Below are positions 1-8,166 of a DNA stretch of 16,841 nt, piece by piece (position 1 is the stretch's first letter; the number at the start of each line of letters is the position of its first letter). The notes under the pieces are model-generated. The model was given only the letters and a program-made list of their open reading frames with translations. It did not search any database and was not told the DNA's origin. A program made the translations under genes and the position numbers. This stretch comes from JALOOE01 sp964423545. GTDB taxonomy: Bacteria > Chloroflexota > Anaerolineae > CG2-30-64-16. Location: positions 1 to 16,841 of the forward strand of contig CAYRFV010000108.1 of assembly GCA_964423545.1 (NCBI GenBank), given 5' to 3'.

Positions 1-2
1 GA

Positions 3-107
3 TTTGAGGCCGATTTCTACGATTCGGCCTCTGGTTGCACAAAACTTACGCTAGGATACGCCTGTTTCTTGAAAAGCGCAAATCGCGCGGCCCCGGTCAA
101 GGGCTAG
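3..107 (+). CDS. possible C-terminal tail of a gene entering from the left edge
   Basis: One plus-strand frame is open from the window edge to a TAG at 105-107 and encodes 34 residues (beginning FEADFYDSASGCTK). It would end 26 bp before the convergent stop of the next minus-strand gene, which is a plausible gene arrangement. No domain can be recognised in so short a piece, and an open frame of this length is not rare in GC-rich DNA. The inverted repeat at 6-31 would lie inside it. The stretch may simply be non-coding. Confidence 0.2.
   Translation, partial: FEADFYDSASGCTKLTLGYACFLKSANRAAPVKG
6..31. repeat. 8-bp perfect inverted repeat (hairpin)
   Basis: GAGGCCGA (6-13) and TCGGCCTC (24-31) are exact reverse complements separated by 10 nt. 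The repeat lies about 100 nt downstream of the last gene of the smc block, where a terminator would be expected. Neither strand has a T-run after the stem, so it is not a typical intrinsic terminator. It could be a Rho-type or processing hairpin, or a chance structure. Confidence 0.4.
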
Positions 108-133
108 TGACAGAGATTGCGGATAGCCGTCTA

Positions 134-586
134 TTAGCCCGATCCGGAGTCGTCGCCTCGACTATCTCTGCTCGGGGACGCTGCCTCGCCGCTCGCAGCC
201 GCCTCTGCTGGCTCCCGGAAGACCAGGTCGAATGGCACCTGCCTGGCGTCCAGGATCGCATCATCTCGCATCATCTCGATCTCCAGACGATAGGAGGCCC
301 CTGGTTGTGGCGCGTGCCGCAGATGGAGAGTGACCGACTGGTAGCTCTCCCGAATCTCCACCAGGAACATCGTGCATGCCACCGCGCCGTCGGGTCCGCT
401 CACCGTAAGCGACAGGCTGGGATAGGCGGCGAACGGACTGACTTCGATTCGCACCCAAAGGCGCGTCAGATCAGGGTAAGGCCAGACCTCTGCACGCTCG
501 ATCACGGGTGCGTGATGCTCCACGCGCTCCGGCACGGCCGCCAGCGACGCGCGATAGGTTTCGATCGGATCATTGAATTTCGTCAT
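134..586 (-). CDS. uncharacterised 150-aa protein
   Basis: I do not recognise the family. The ATG at 586 overlaps the TGA of the upstream transporter gene (ATGA), indicating translational coupling. This start is chosen because the open frame further upstream is only a shadow of the transporter. Residues 27-125 look like a single small beta-rich domain with alternating hydrophobic residues (RLWVRIEVSPF, SLSLTVSGPDG, SYQSVTLHLR, SYRLEIEM, VPFDLVF). The last ~25 residues are Ala/Ser/Gly/Asp-rich and probably disordered. There is no signal peptide or membrane segment, so it is probably cytoplasmic. It is the last gene of the smc block; no function is implied beyond co-transcription. Confidence 0.75.
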   Translation of the reverse strand: MTKFNDPIETYRASLAAVPERVEHHAPVIERAEVWPYPDLTRLWVRIEVSPFAAYPSLSLTVSGPDGAVACTMFLVEIRESYQSVTLHLRHAPQPGASYRLEIEMMRDDAILDARQVPFDLVFREPAEAAASGEAASPSRDSRGDDSGSG

Positions 587-1524
587 ATCATGCCCGCTTC
601 CGATGCAGAGGACTTCGCGGCTTGGACTTTGTCGCGCTCGACCAGGGCGACACCCAGCAGCACGAGCGCTGCGCCAAGCAGCGCCACGGGCGTGAGGGTT
701 TCTCCCAGGGCAATGACGGATAGTGAGGTCGATACCACCGGGATGAGGAACAGAGTCATGCCGGCGCGTGCAGCCGTTGTGCTGCCGAGTATCCGCATCC
801 ACCAGATGTTGGCCAGCGCACCCGCGCCCAGGCCCAGCAGGAGCAGCGCAAGCCAGGCAGCGGCCGGCAGCACAAGCAGCGCGGGCAGCCCTGCAAGTCC
901 GCCCGCCTCCCAGATCATCAGGGGGAACAGGAAGAGCGCACCCATGCACGCCACCGCACCGGTCACGACCACCGGTTCGTAGCTCGCCACGAGCCGTTTG
1001 GCGCCGATGCTGTAGATCGCCGCAAACAGGGTCGCCACGACCATCAGGATGTCGCCGCGCAGCCCGGCGCTCGCCAGCGTCAGATGGCCTGCGCCCTGGC
1101 TCACCAGCAAAGCCCCGATGAAAGCTAACAGCATGGCGCCCCACTCGATACGAGAGAGCCGCTCTTGCAGCCAGATAGTGCCGATCAGGACCATGAACAC
1201 CGATGTCAGGTTGGCCAGTACCCCCGCGTTTGTCGCTGTCGTGAATGCCAGCGCCAGGTTCTCCAGGAAGTAAAACAGCGTGATGCCGGACATCGCAACC
1301 CACGAAACGGTGAGCGCATGCCTGCGCATCAGGGCGCCCGCAGCGGCAAGCCGATCGGTTCTGGCCAGCCAGCCGGCCAGGAACGCCGCGGAGATGGTCC
1401 ATCGCAGGAAGGCGATGGTGGTCGGGCCGGCCCATTCCAGTGCGATCTTGGTCAGGGGAAAGCTAGCGCCCCACAGTGTGACCGTGGCGAGCGCCATCAG
1501 ATAGAGCGGGAGGCGACGGCGCAT
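583..1524 (-). CDS. EamA/DMT-superfamily transporter
   Basis: This 313-aa integral membrane protein has about ten hydrophobic segments arranged as two repeated EamA halves, roughly residues 8-140 and 155-295. The opening (YLMALATVTLWGASFPLTKIAL) is typical of the first helix of drug/metabolite transporters, and the length is normal for ten-TM members. Such proteins export or exchange small metabolites or amino acids across the cytoplasmic membrane; the substrate cannot be told from sequence. The ATG at 1524 lies 5 bp after the smc stop with no good Shine-Dalgarno, so translation is probably coupled to smc. Its own stop overlaps the next start by four bases. The C-terminal tail is short and cytoplasmic. 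Confidence 0.92.
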   Translation of the reverse strand: MRRRLPLYLMALATVTLWGASFPLTKIALEWAGPTTIAFLRWTISAAFLAGWLARTDRLAAAGALMRRHALTVSWVAMSGITLFYFLENLALAFTTATNAGVLANLTSVFMVLIGTIWLQERLSRIEWGAMLLAFIGALLVSQGAGHLTLASAGLRGDILMVVATLFAAIYSIGAKRLVASYEPVVVTGAVACMGALFLFPLMIWEAGGLAGLPALLVLPAAAWLALLLLGLGAGALANIWWMRILGSTTAARAGMTLFLIPVVSTSLSVIALGETLTPVALLGAALVLLGVALVERDKVQAAKSSASEAGMI

Positions 1525-1529
1525 CGCCG

Positions 1530-4500
1530 CTAGCCGATCTCAGCCGGCAGGATGGCGACCATCTGTTGGCCGTCTAGCTTCAGCGAGAGCGCCTGCGAGG
1601 TATTGTCGGCGCCCATCGAAATGCCGTAGATGGTGTCTGCCACCTCAATGGTGCCTCGGTTGTGCGTAATCAAGATGAACTGGGTCTGCCTGCTCAGCGA
1701 CCGGAGCGCCTCTCGGAAGCGGCCCACATTGGCCTCATCCAGGGCGGCATCGACTTCGTCGAGCACGCAGAATGGGGTGGGGCGCGCCTTGAGAATGCTG
1801 AAGATCAGCGCAGCGGCAGTCAGCGCACGTTCTCCTCCGGAGAGAAGCGCCAGTCCCTGCTCGCGCTTTCCCGGCGGCCGCGCAATGATCTCGACTCCGG
1901 AGGCGCTGGGATCATCGGGATCTGTCAGGATCAGGCGGGCTGCGCCGCCGCCAAAGAGGTTGGTGAACTCATCCTTGAACTGCGCCGCGATGGCCTTGAA
2001 CGTGCTGACGAACTCCCGTCGCATGACGGCGTCCAATTCTTCGATTACCTGCTCCAGGTCTGTCACGGCCCGTTCGAGGTCGGTGGCTTGCGACGAAAGG
2101 AAGTTGTATCGAGCCTCGACCTCATTGTACTCGTTCAGGGCATCCAGGTTCACCTGGCCCAGCCGGCTGATCTGCGCTCGGAGTTGGCGAATGTCGTTTT
2201 CCAGCCCGTCGGGCAGTTCGACCACTGCGGGCAATTGCGTGACCATGCCGTCCAGCGGCAGCGGCTGTTGGTCGACTGCCAGCTCCTCGCCCTCGAAAGC
2301 CACCAGACCCAACTCCTTCTCGATTTCCGCCCGGAGGTGCGACAACTCATCTTGGGCGCGCTGAAACGCCAGTTCAGCCTGGTTCTGGCGCATTTGGGCG
2401 TGGCGCAACTGCTCGCGCATCCCGCGCTCTTCATCTTCAGCGGCGCGTAGGGCCTGTTCCAACCGGGCCAGCTGCACTTCGGCAGGATCGATCTGGCTGG
2501 CAAGCGCGGCGATCTCGGTGGTCAGGGCCGAAGCCTTCTGCTGGTGCTGTGCGACATCACGACCTGCAAGCGCCTGCTGTTCTGCGAGGGACCGAAGTCG
2601 CGCCTCCTTGGCGCCGATTTCCCCGGAGCGCTGCCGCTGCTGCGTCCGCATCTCATCCACGCGAGCGCGTTGGCTCTGCAACTGGCCTGCGCTGATCGCC
2701 GCTTCGGCGCGTAGCCTGGCCAACTCATTGATGAGATCATCGGTCGCCAGGCCGGCCAGGGTGCGGCGCGCCATCTCGATAGCTTCTCCATGGGCTGCGA
2801 GCTGCGTGGATAGTGCGTCAACCACAGCGTGCAGATCCGCCTCAGTCTTGTCGAGCATCGCCAACTCGTGACGCACCTCTGCCTGCCGCTCCTGATGCCA
2901 TGCCGCCGTCTGCCTGGCCCGGTCGATGGCCAGGGCGAGACGGCTGCGTTCAGTCAGGAGTTTCTGCTGCTGAGCGCCGGTTTCGTCGCGGCGGATGCGC
3001 AATGCCCGCAGGGCGGCGTCCGCAGCACTCTGCGCTTGCTGTGCTTCCGCGACCTGCGCTTCGTACTGGTGAGCCTCTTGTGCAGCCGCCTCGATCTGTT
3101 TCGGTAATTCGCGCAGCGTCCGTGCGCGCGCGAGCATGCCGCTGTCGCGCGCCCTGCTTTCGCTTCCGCCGGTGACGCTTCCGCCGGGACGCACGATGTC
3201 GCCTTCGAGCGTGACCAGCGTCGCGCGGCTGTCGCTCCGCAGCAGGCGCCGGGCGGTCTGCAGATCGGTTACCACGATCACGTGGTTCAACGCCAGCTCG
3301 ACTGCTGGGCGGATGGCCGGATCGTATCGCACGAGCTCGCTTGCCACGCCGAGCACGCCGGCACTCTTCGGTGCATCCACCGCGCGCCCGGGCCGCAGGC
3401 TGTCGAGAGGCAGAAAGGTGGCCCGGCCAGCTTGCGCTTGCTTCAAGAACGCCACGGCGGTCTCGGCGTCCTCCCAGTGTTCAACGACGATGTCCTGCAT
3501 CCGGCCGCCGAGCGCAGCCTCCAGCGCTCGATCCAGATCCGATGGCGCCTCGATGAGTTCGCCCAATGCGCCGATGACGCCCTTGATGGAGGACCCGTAT
3601 CGCATGTCGCGGCCGGTGGCGGAAGACGGGCTGGCTGCATCGCTGCGCTCGGGTGCGCCGGGGCTGCGTGCGGCCGCCATCACCGCGCGCGCACCGGCGT
3701 TCAAGCCGGCGCCTTCGTCGCGCAGGCGCGACAGCATCTCAAACTGATCCTGCAGCCGCGCCAGCGTGCGTCGGGCTGCGCTGAGCGGTTCCTCGGCCTT
3801 GCGCTCCTTCTCTTGGGCTGTTGCCAGCGCCTGCCCGTGCGCCTGCCGGGCCTGCTCCAGCCCAGACAGCTCACCTTCAACCGATGCCAGCCTGTTCGCC
3901 AGTGTGTCGCTCTGGCTCTGCAGATCGGCCAGGGTCTTGGCTGCCGAGCGAGCGGCTTCGGCCTGCTCGGCTTCAGCCCGTGCCAGCTCCTGGCGCCGCT
4001 CTCCGGCCTGAGCCAGGCGTGAGCGGCGGTCAGCAAGCTGGGTTTGCAGCGCCAAGCCGGCCTCCTGCGCCTGGGACAGTCGAGCCGCCGCGCCGTGTCG
4101 CTGTTTTTCCAGTTCCTCCAAGTGGCGCCTTGCCGCAGAGACCCGCTCGGTGTGCGTCTCGTGAGCCGCGATGGCGGCTGCCAGCGCCGACTCTGCGGCA
4201 GCAAGGCGCTCGGACCCGTCCTCGAGCCGGCTGCGCAGGTGCAGAACTTCCTCCTCCAGCTCGGCTTGTTGTTGGCCCCACAGTCGTAGTTGCTCGGTCC
4301 GCACTGCCAGCTCGCGCTGGACCGTCTCGGCCTGACGGTGCAGGAGGCTGCTGGCCCGATGCCATTCGCTCAGCCGGTCGCGCAGTCGGTGGCGCTCGGC
4401 CTGACGACCGGCGGCCGTCTGCGCCAGCAGGGTAAGTGCTTCGGATTGCTCTTCGGCGATGCGAGTGAAGTCGGCCAGCCGCGTCTGTGCGGCCGCCACT

Positions 4501-5222
4501 CCAAGCACATCCTGGCGCCACTTGTAGCCATACCACGTGCGCAACTGGGCTTCGAGATCGGCCCGGATTTGCTGGTATTCCTGGGCGCGCCGCGCCTGTC
4601 CCTTGAGGTAGCGCAGACGCGGTGACAGCTCACTGATGATGTCGCGAGCGCGCGTGAGGTTGGTGCGCGCCTCCTGGAGCCGCTGCTGTGCTTGATCGCG
4701 CTTGCCCTGGTGGACGGTGATGCCCGCAGCCTCTTCGAAGAGCTTGCGACGCTCCTCCGGCCGCTGGGATAGGGCCTGGTCAATCAACCCCTGGCCAATG
4801 ATGCTGTACGTGCGCTCGCTGAGGCCGGAGCTGCCCAGCAGTTCGATGATGTCGCGCAGGCGAACTCTGGCGCCGTTGAGGTAGTACTCGTTCTCGCCGG
4901 AACGATAGGCGCGGCGAGCCAGCTCCACCTCAGCGAAATCGATCGGCAGCCACCCAGTGCTGTTGTCGAAGGTCAGCGACACATAGGCCATGCCGAGGCG
5001 CGCCCGCTGCTCGCTGCCCGAGAAGATCATGTCTTCCGTGCGCTTGCCCCGCAGCGCGCTGAAACTCTGCTCGCCCAACACCCAGCGCAAGCCGTCAGCA
5101 ACGTTCGATTTGCCGCTCCCGTTCGGACCGATGATCGCCGTGACGCCCGCGTCAAAAACGAAATCGGTCTTCGAAGCGAAGGTCTTGTAGCCGTGCAGTT
5201 GAAGCGTCTTGAGGAAACGCAT
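1530..5222 (-). CDS. smc: chromosome segregation ATPase SMC
   Basis: At 1230 aa this is a full-length bacterial SMC, slightly longer than the usual ~1190. The N-terminal head has the Walker A motif GPNGSGKSN (residues 32-40). Long Ala/Glu/Gln/Arg-rich coiled coils (about 170-510 and 695-1010) flank a hinge at about 547-690 (start IKGVIGALGELIE, end DIVRPGGSVTGGS). The C-terminal head has the ABC signature LLSGGERAL (from 1126) and Walker B VLDEVDAALDEAN (about 1153-1165). SMC homodimerises at the hinge and, with ScpA and ScpB, forms the condensin that organises and segregates the chromosome; scpA and scpB are not in this window. The start MRFLKTLQLHGYKTFA matches the family N-terminus, though the purine-rich stretch before the ATG is unusually close. 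A low-complexity insertion (about 517-546) lies just before the hinge. Confidence 0.97.
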   Translation of the reverse strand: MRFLKTLQLHGYKTFASKTDFVFDAGVTAIIGPNGSGKSNVADGLRWVLGEQSFSALRGKRTEDMIFSGSEQRARLGMAYVSLTFDNSTGWLPIDFAEVELARRAYRSGENEYYLNGARVRLRDIIELLGSSGLSERTYSIIGQGLIDQALSQRPEERRKLFEEAAGITVHQGKRDQAQQRLQEARTNLTRARDIISELSPRLRYLKGQARRAQEYQQIRADLEAQLRTWYGYKWRQDVLGVAAAQTRLADFTRIAEEQSEALTLLAQTAAGRQAERHRLRDRLSEWHRASSLLHRQAETVQRELAVRTEQLRLWGQQQAELEEEVLHLRSRLEDGSERLAAAESALAAAIAAHETHTERVSAARRHLEELEKQRHGAAARLSQAQEAGLALQTQLADRRSRLAQAGERRQELARAEAEQAEAARSAAKTLADLQSQSDTLANRLASVEGELSGLEQARQAHGQALATAQEKERKAEEPLSAARRTLARLQDQFEMLSRLRDEGAGLNAGARAVMAAARSPGAPERSDAASPSSATGRDMRYGSSIKGVIGALGELIEAPSDLDRALEAALGGRMQDIVVEHWEDAETAVAFLKQAQAGRATFLPLDSLRPGRAVDAPKSAGVLGVASELVRYDPAIRPAVELALNHVIVVTDLQTARRLLRSDSRATLVTLEGDIVRPGGSVTGGSESRARDSGMLARARTLRELPKQIEAAAQEAHQYEAQVAEAQQAQSAADAALRALRIRRDETGAQQQKLLTERSRLALAIDRARQTAAWHQERQAEVRHELAMLDKTEADLHAVVDALSTQLAAHGEAIEMARRTLAGLATDDLINELARLRAEAAISAGQLQSQRARVDEMRTQQRQRSGEIGAKEARLRSLAEQQALAGRDVAQHQQKASALTTEIAALASQIDPAEVQLARLEQALRAAEDEERGMREQLRHAQMRQNQAELAFQRAQDELSHLRAEIEKELGLVAFEGEELAVDQQPLPLDGMVTQLPAVVELPDGLENDIRQLRAQISRLGQVNLDALNEYNEVEARYNFLSSQATDLERAVTDLEQVIEELDAVMRREFVSTFKAIAAQFKDEFTNLFGGGAARLILTDPDDPSASGVEIIARPPGKREQGLALLSGGERALTAAALIFSILKARPTPFCVLDEVDAALDEANVGRFREALRSLSRQTQFILITHNRGTIEVADTIYGISMGADNTSQALSLKLDGQQMVAILPAEIG

Positions 5223-5443
5223 GACCCTTTTAAACCGTTCGGGCGCCGGCCCAGCAAGAGGTCAGGGCCGAGCGCCCGCGTGCCGGAAAACGGGTGACCG
5301 TCGGTCTCGCACCCACCATCGACGCCCATCGCGACCGGCGCCGGTGTCCGCGACGCCGCCCGGCGCGTCCAGACTGGACCCTCCATCGCAGTGCGTCTTG
5401 GCCTGCGGGACTCCCAATGTCGCCAGCGCTCAGGCCACTGTCG
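5223..5443. other. intergenic gap between the zinc-ribbon gene and smc
   Basis: These 221 bp contain no convincing gene; open frames here read through from shadows of the neighbours. There is no clear intrinsic terminator after the zinc-ribbon stop and no convincing sigma-70 promoter before smc. Two short palindromes stand out: a perfect 12-bp ACCGGCGCCGGT at 5334-5345, and GTCCAG-A-CTGGAC at 5367-5379, which has an operator-like shape. Either may be chance in GC-rich DNA. Confidence 0.4.
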
Positions 5444-5809
5444 TTAGCGCCGGCCGCCGCCCATCTGCTGGTAGCACTCCCGGCAGTATACAGGTCGCCC
5501 GGAGCGTGGCTCGAACGGCACCTCGGTGTCGATGCCGCAGTTGGCGCACTTGACCTGATACATCTGCTTCGCGCCACCGCGCGGATCGCTGGCTGCGCTG
5601 CGCGATCCGGTATAGCTGCTGCTCCTACTGCTGTCGCGGCTACTGCTGTAACCGGCGCCCTGCGCAGCCTTACGAGCTGCCCGACATTCGGCGCAGCGCG
5701 TAGGCTCGCTGAAGCCCCGGGTCTGATAGAACTCCTGCTCACCCGCAGTGAAGGTGAACTGCTTGCCGCAATCGCGACATGTCAACGACCTGTCAGCAAA
5801 GGAACTCAC
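5444..5809 (-). CDS. zinc-ribbon protein with CxxC-x17-CxxC domain
   Basis: This 121-aa protein has two cysteine-based zinc sites. The N-terminal one (CRDCGKQF at 11-18 and CAEC at 39-42) matches the probable zinc-ribbon domain typified by FADRSLTCRDCGKQFTFT. The C-terminal one is CANC (88-91) followed after exactly 17 residues by CREC (109-112). The linker (about 54-75) is Ser/Arg-rich and probably disordered. The molecular function of this family is not established; nucleic-acid binding is a reasonable guess. I chose the GTG at 5809 because GGAGGA (5818-5813) lies just upstream and the family N-terminus begins here. The same frame stays open upstream to a TTG at 5953, but that codon overlaps the putative -10 box. 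It is followed by smc on the same strand after 221 bp. Confidence 0.85.
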   Translation of the reverse strand: MSSFADRSLTCRDCGKQFTFTAGEQEFYQTRGFSEPTRCAECRAARKAAQGAGYSSSRDSSRSSSYTGSRSAASDPRGGAKQMYQVKCANCGIDTEVPFEPRSGRPVYCRECYQQMGGGRR

Positions 5810-5946
5810 GGGTCCTCCGCATAGCAATTGCGCCAACCCGGCGCCATAGGTGTCACCCTGATTAGCTACCGAGACTCTAATCTCCGGCGCAGCTGTTTGC
5901 GCGCGTGCTGCCAGATGTCCGTGAGAAGCTATTGGTGACTGCCGAC
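5810..5946 (-). promoter_or_regulatory. long structured 5' leader of the zinc-ribbon gene
   Basis: About 135 nt separate the predicted transcription start from the GTG start. On the transcript, GATTAG (5882-5877) can pair with CTAATC (5865-5860). Alternatively CCG-G-AGA (5887-5881, one bulge) can pair with TCTCGG (5874-5869). The two helices share bases 5881-5882 and cannot form together. A third hairpin (GCGCC-loop-GGCGC, 5844-5830) lies just upstream of the ribosome binding site. I do not recognise a known riboswitch class. It could be a regulatory leader such as those seen upstream of some RNA-binding or cold-shock genes. Confidence 0.35.
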
Positions 5947-5952
5947 AGCACA

Positions 5953-5980
5953 ATTATATCACGATCGTATGTATTAGCAA
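5953..5980 (-). promoter_or_regulatory. sigma-70-type promoter for the zinc-ribbon gene
   Basis: On the minus strand, TTGCTA (5980-5975) and a perfect TATAAT (5958-5953) are separated by 16 bp, in a locally AT-rich stretch that contrasts with the GC-rich surroundings. It lies immediately after the stop codon of the upstream reductase gene and predicts a start near 5946. Confidence 0.6.
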
Positions 5981-5990
5981 ATGTCAAATC

Positions 5991-6905
5991 CTAGCGATGG
6001 TCTGGCAGGGGTCGCAGCGGAGTGCGCAGCAGGCGCTGTGCCAGGGTGGTGTCGAGGGTGCAATCCCGGGGCCGGATCAGCCCGCTGGCCGCAACGGTCC
6101 CCGGCAGGATGCCCGATGCGGGGTCGAACCCATGGTAAGCCGCGATGCGCAGGCCGATCTCGTAGCGGCTGAGACGCTCAGGACCTGCCACGTGCAGCAC
6201 CCCCCGGTGCCGATGCTCCACCAACTCGACCAATGCCGATGCAAGATCCTCGGTGCGAATGGGGCAGCGATACTCGTCGGTGAAAAGCGTCACCGGATGC
6301 GGCGGGGGAGGTTGGGAAGGGGTGCGACCCTGCTTGCTCCCGCCGGCGTCCGCATCATCGCCGGTGCGCGCCTCCGCGAAGTCTTTCAGGGCGCGCAAGA
6401 CCAACTCCGTGCTGCGATCGGGGGGATCGAAGCAGGTCACGAGCGATGTGCGGACAGCGACCGCGTTCGGATGGCGCGCCACGATTCCCTCCGCGGCCGC
6501 CTTGGCCGCAGCGTAGAAGGTCAGGGGCGCGGGTGGGTCCGACTCGCGATAGGGCGCATGCTCGCCGTCGAACACGACGTCGGTCGAGAGATGGATCAGG
6601 CGTGCGCCGATCAGTTCGGACGCCGACGCGATGGCCTTCGTGCCCTGCACAATGGTCGCCCGGGCTTCCTCCGGCGTGCGCCATGCCGCGCCGGCGTGGA
6701 TGATGGCGGTCGGGCGAAGCTCGATCACCAGCCGAGCGACGCCGGCATCGTCACTCAGATCGAGAGGCGCCCAGGCGCCGCCGGGCAGCGACATCGGTCG
6801 GCTGTGGTACGCGCCAACCACAGTGTAGCCTGCCTGAATCGCCGTCTCAAACGTCGACCGGCCAACATAGCCGCTGGCACCCGTGATCAGCAAGGAGCCT
6901 GCCAT
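5991..6905 (-). CDS. RmlD-like NAD(P)-dependent sugar reductase/epimerase (SDR family)
   Basis: This 304-aa extended/atypical SDR protein resembles dTDP-4-dehydrorhamnose reductase. It has the nucleotide-binding motif ITGASGYVG (7-15), the RmlD-type STDVVFDG (107-114) and the catalytic YAAAK (Tyr131, Lys135). The start ATG at 6905 is chosen because an AAAGGA Shine-Dalgarno lies 9 nt upstream and the Rossmann strand begins right after it; a longer frame from 6953 adds 16 residues unlike the family. Members reduce or epimerise nucleotide sugars in the cytoplasm, but no other rhamnose-pathway genes are nearby, so the substrate is open. A Gly/Asp/Ser/Pro-rich insertion (about 179-203) interrupts the usual fold. 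It lies 69 bp downstream of prfB on the same strand. Confidence 0.8.
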   Translation of the reverse strand: MAGSLLITGASGYVGRSTFETAIQAGYTVVGAYHSRPMSLPGGAWAPLDLSDDAGVARLVIELRPTAIIHAGAAWRTPEEARATIVQGTKAIASASELIGARLIHLSTDVVFDGEHAPYRESDPPAPLTFYAAAKAAAEGIVARHPNAVAVRTSLVTCFDPPDRSTELVLRALKDFAEARTGDDADAGGSKQGRTPSQPPPPHPVTLFTDEYRCPIRTEDLASALVELVEHRHRGVLHVAGPERLSRYEIGLRIAAYHGFDPASGILPGTVAASGLIRPRDCTLDTTLAQRLLRTPLRPLPDHR

Positions 6906-6974
6906 CGACGTGCATCCTTTCCTGGACCGGTGATACTCACAGACGTCGCCCACAAGCTTGACGGGACGGCGCTC

Positions 6975-8076
6975 TCAATCGGCTCCGACCTGGGCCTTCA
7001 GCCACGCCTCGATGAACGGGTCGATCTCGCCATCCAGCACGGCAGTCGTGTTGCCGGTCTCCACATCGGTGCGCAGATCCTTCACCATTTGATACGGCTG
7101 CAGGACATAGGAGCGAATCTGATTGCCCCAGCCGGCCTCGACATGCTTGCCTTTCAGGCGCGCCTCCTCTTCCTCGCGCTTCTGCAACTCAATGTCGAAA
7201 AGCTTGCCACGCAGCACCTTCATGGCCGATTCACGATTCTGGAGCTGGCTTCGCTCGTTCTGGCACGTTACCACAACGCCCGTCGGAAGATGCGTCAGCC
7301 GCACGGCCGTGGAATTCTTCTGCATGTGCTGTCCCCCGGCGCCGCCCGATCGATAGACATCCATCTTGATGTCTTCGGGCCGGATTTCGATCTCGATGTT
7401 TTCATCCAGCACCGGAAGCACTTCGACGAGCGCGAAGGACGTGTGCCGCCGCGCCGAGGCATCAAAAGGACTGATGCGCACAAGTCGATGGACCCCGCGC
7501 TCCGCCTTCAGATAGCCGTAGGCCCAGGGGCCGCTGACCTCCATCGTGACCGTCTTGATGCCTGCTTCCTCGCCCTCGAGCAGGTTGGTGATCTCGATGT
7601 CATAGTCGCGCCGCTCGGCCCAGCGCAGATACATCCGCATCAGCATCTGCGCCCAGTCTTGGGCTTCGGTGCCGCCCACGCCGGCATGAACCGACAGAAT
7701 GGCCGCGCTGTTGTCGTAGGGGCCGCTCAACGCGAGTTGGAATTCGAGATCCTCGTAGCGCTTGACCAGCGACGCCACTTCCGCATCGACTTCGGCTGTC
7801 ACTGATGCGTCCTCGGCTTCCAGGGCCATCTCCAGCAGCATCTGCGCGTCGGCGACATCCTGCTCGAGCCGATCCCAGGTGCTCACCTGTTCGCGCAGAG
7901 TGGCGAGGCTGCGCATGATCGCCTTTGCCGCGTTCGGATCGTTCCACATCTCTGGCTGCGCCGATGCGCTTTCGAGCCGGGCGATCTCAATCTTCTTTCC
8001 TTCGACGTCAAAGACGCCTCCGCATCGTGGAAATCTGGTCGGCCAATGCCGCCAGTTGTTCGCGAGTGCCTTCCAT
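6975..8076 (-). CDS. prfB: peptide chain release factor 2, with programmed +1 frameshift
   Basis: RF2 releases finished polypeptides at UGA and UAA codons. A first frame starts at ATG 8076, with AGGAGG (8091-8086) 9 nt upstream, and encodes 22 residues before an in-frame TGA (8010-8008). Shifting by one base at CTT TGA C continues at GAC (8009-8007) as DVEGKKIEIARLE and on to the stop at 6975-6977. The product is 366 aa, close to the 365 aa of E. coli RF2. CGGAGG (8022-8017) lies three bases before CTT, the spacing of the E. coli site. The product contains the SPF anticodon-like motif (VRISPFDAS) and the GGQ peptidyl-hydrolysis loop (GAGGQHMQKNST). Frameshifting at UGA allows RF2 to control its own level. 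The gene is 90 bp downstream of ftsY. Confidence 0.96.
8007..8022 (-). promoter_or_regulatory. programmed +1 ribosomal frameshift site of prfB
   Basis: The minus strand reads CGGAGG CGT CTT TGA C: an internal Shine-Dalgarno-like hexamer, one spacer codon, the slippery CTT, and the RF2-specific stop TGA followed by C. This is the canonical prfB autoregulatory element. Confidence 0.95.
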
Positions 8077-8166
8077 GATGAATCTCCTCCTGAGATGATC
8101 GGTCTGCCCGCCCACTGCCGCAGGCGACGCGACCGCCGTGAGTTGTAGGGCTTGAGTTAGCCGGGT

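Noticed and set aside
256..278. 10-bp tandem repeat (TCGCATCATC twice plus partial third copy)
   Set aside because: The protein remains plausible on both sides (EIEMMRDD and VPFDLVF), so there is no sign of a frameshift. It is short enough to be chance or slippage.
134..1435. 433-residue minus frame spanning the transporter and the small protein
   Set aside because: Only the last 150 residues look like a real protein. The rest is the transporter gene read in another frame.
5334..5379. Short palindromes (12-bp perfect, and 6-1-6) upstream of smc as an operator
   Set aside because: Palindromes of this size are expected in GC-rich DNA, and no promoter could be placed beside them. Recorded only as part of the intergenic description.
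5997..7805. 602-residue plus-strand open frame opposite the reductase and prfB genes
   Set aside because: It is the antisense shadow of two clearly recognised minus-strand genes, crosses their intergenic gap, and its translation has no domain-like features.
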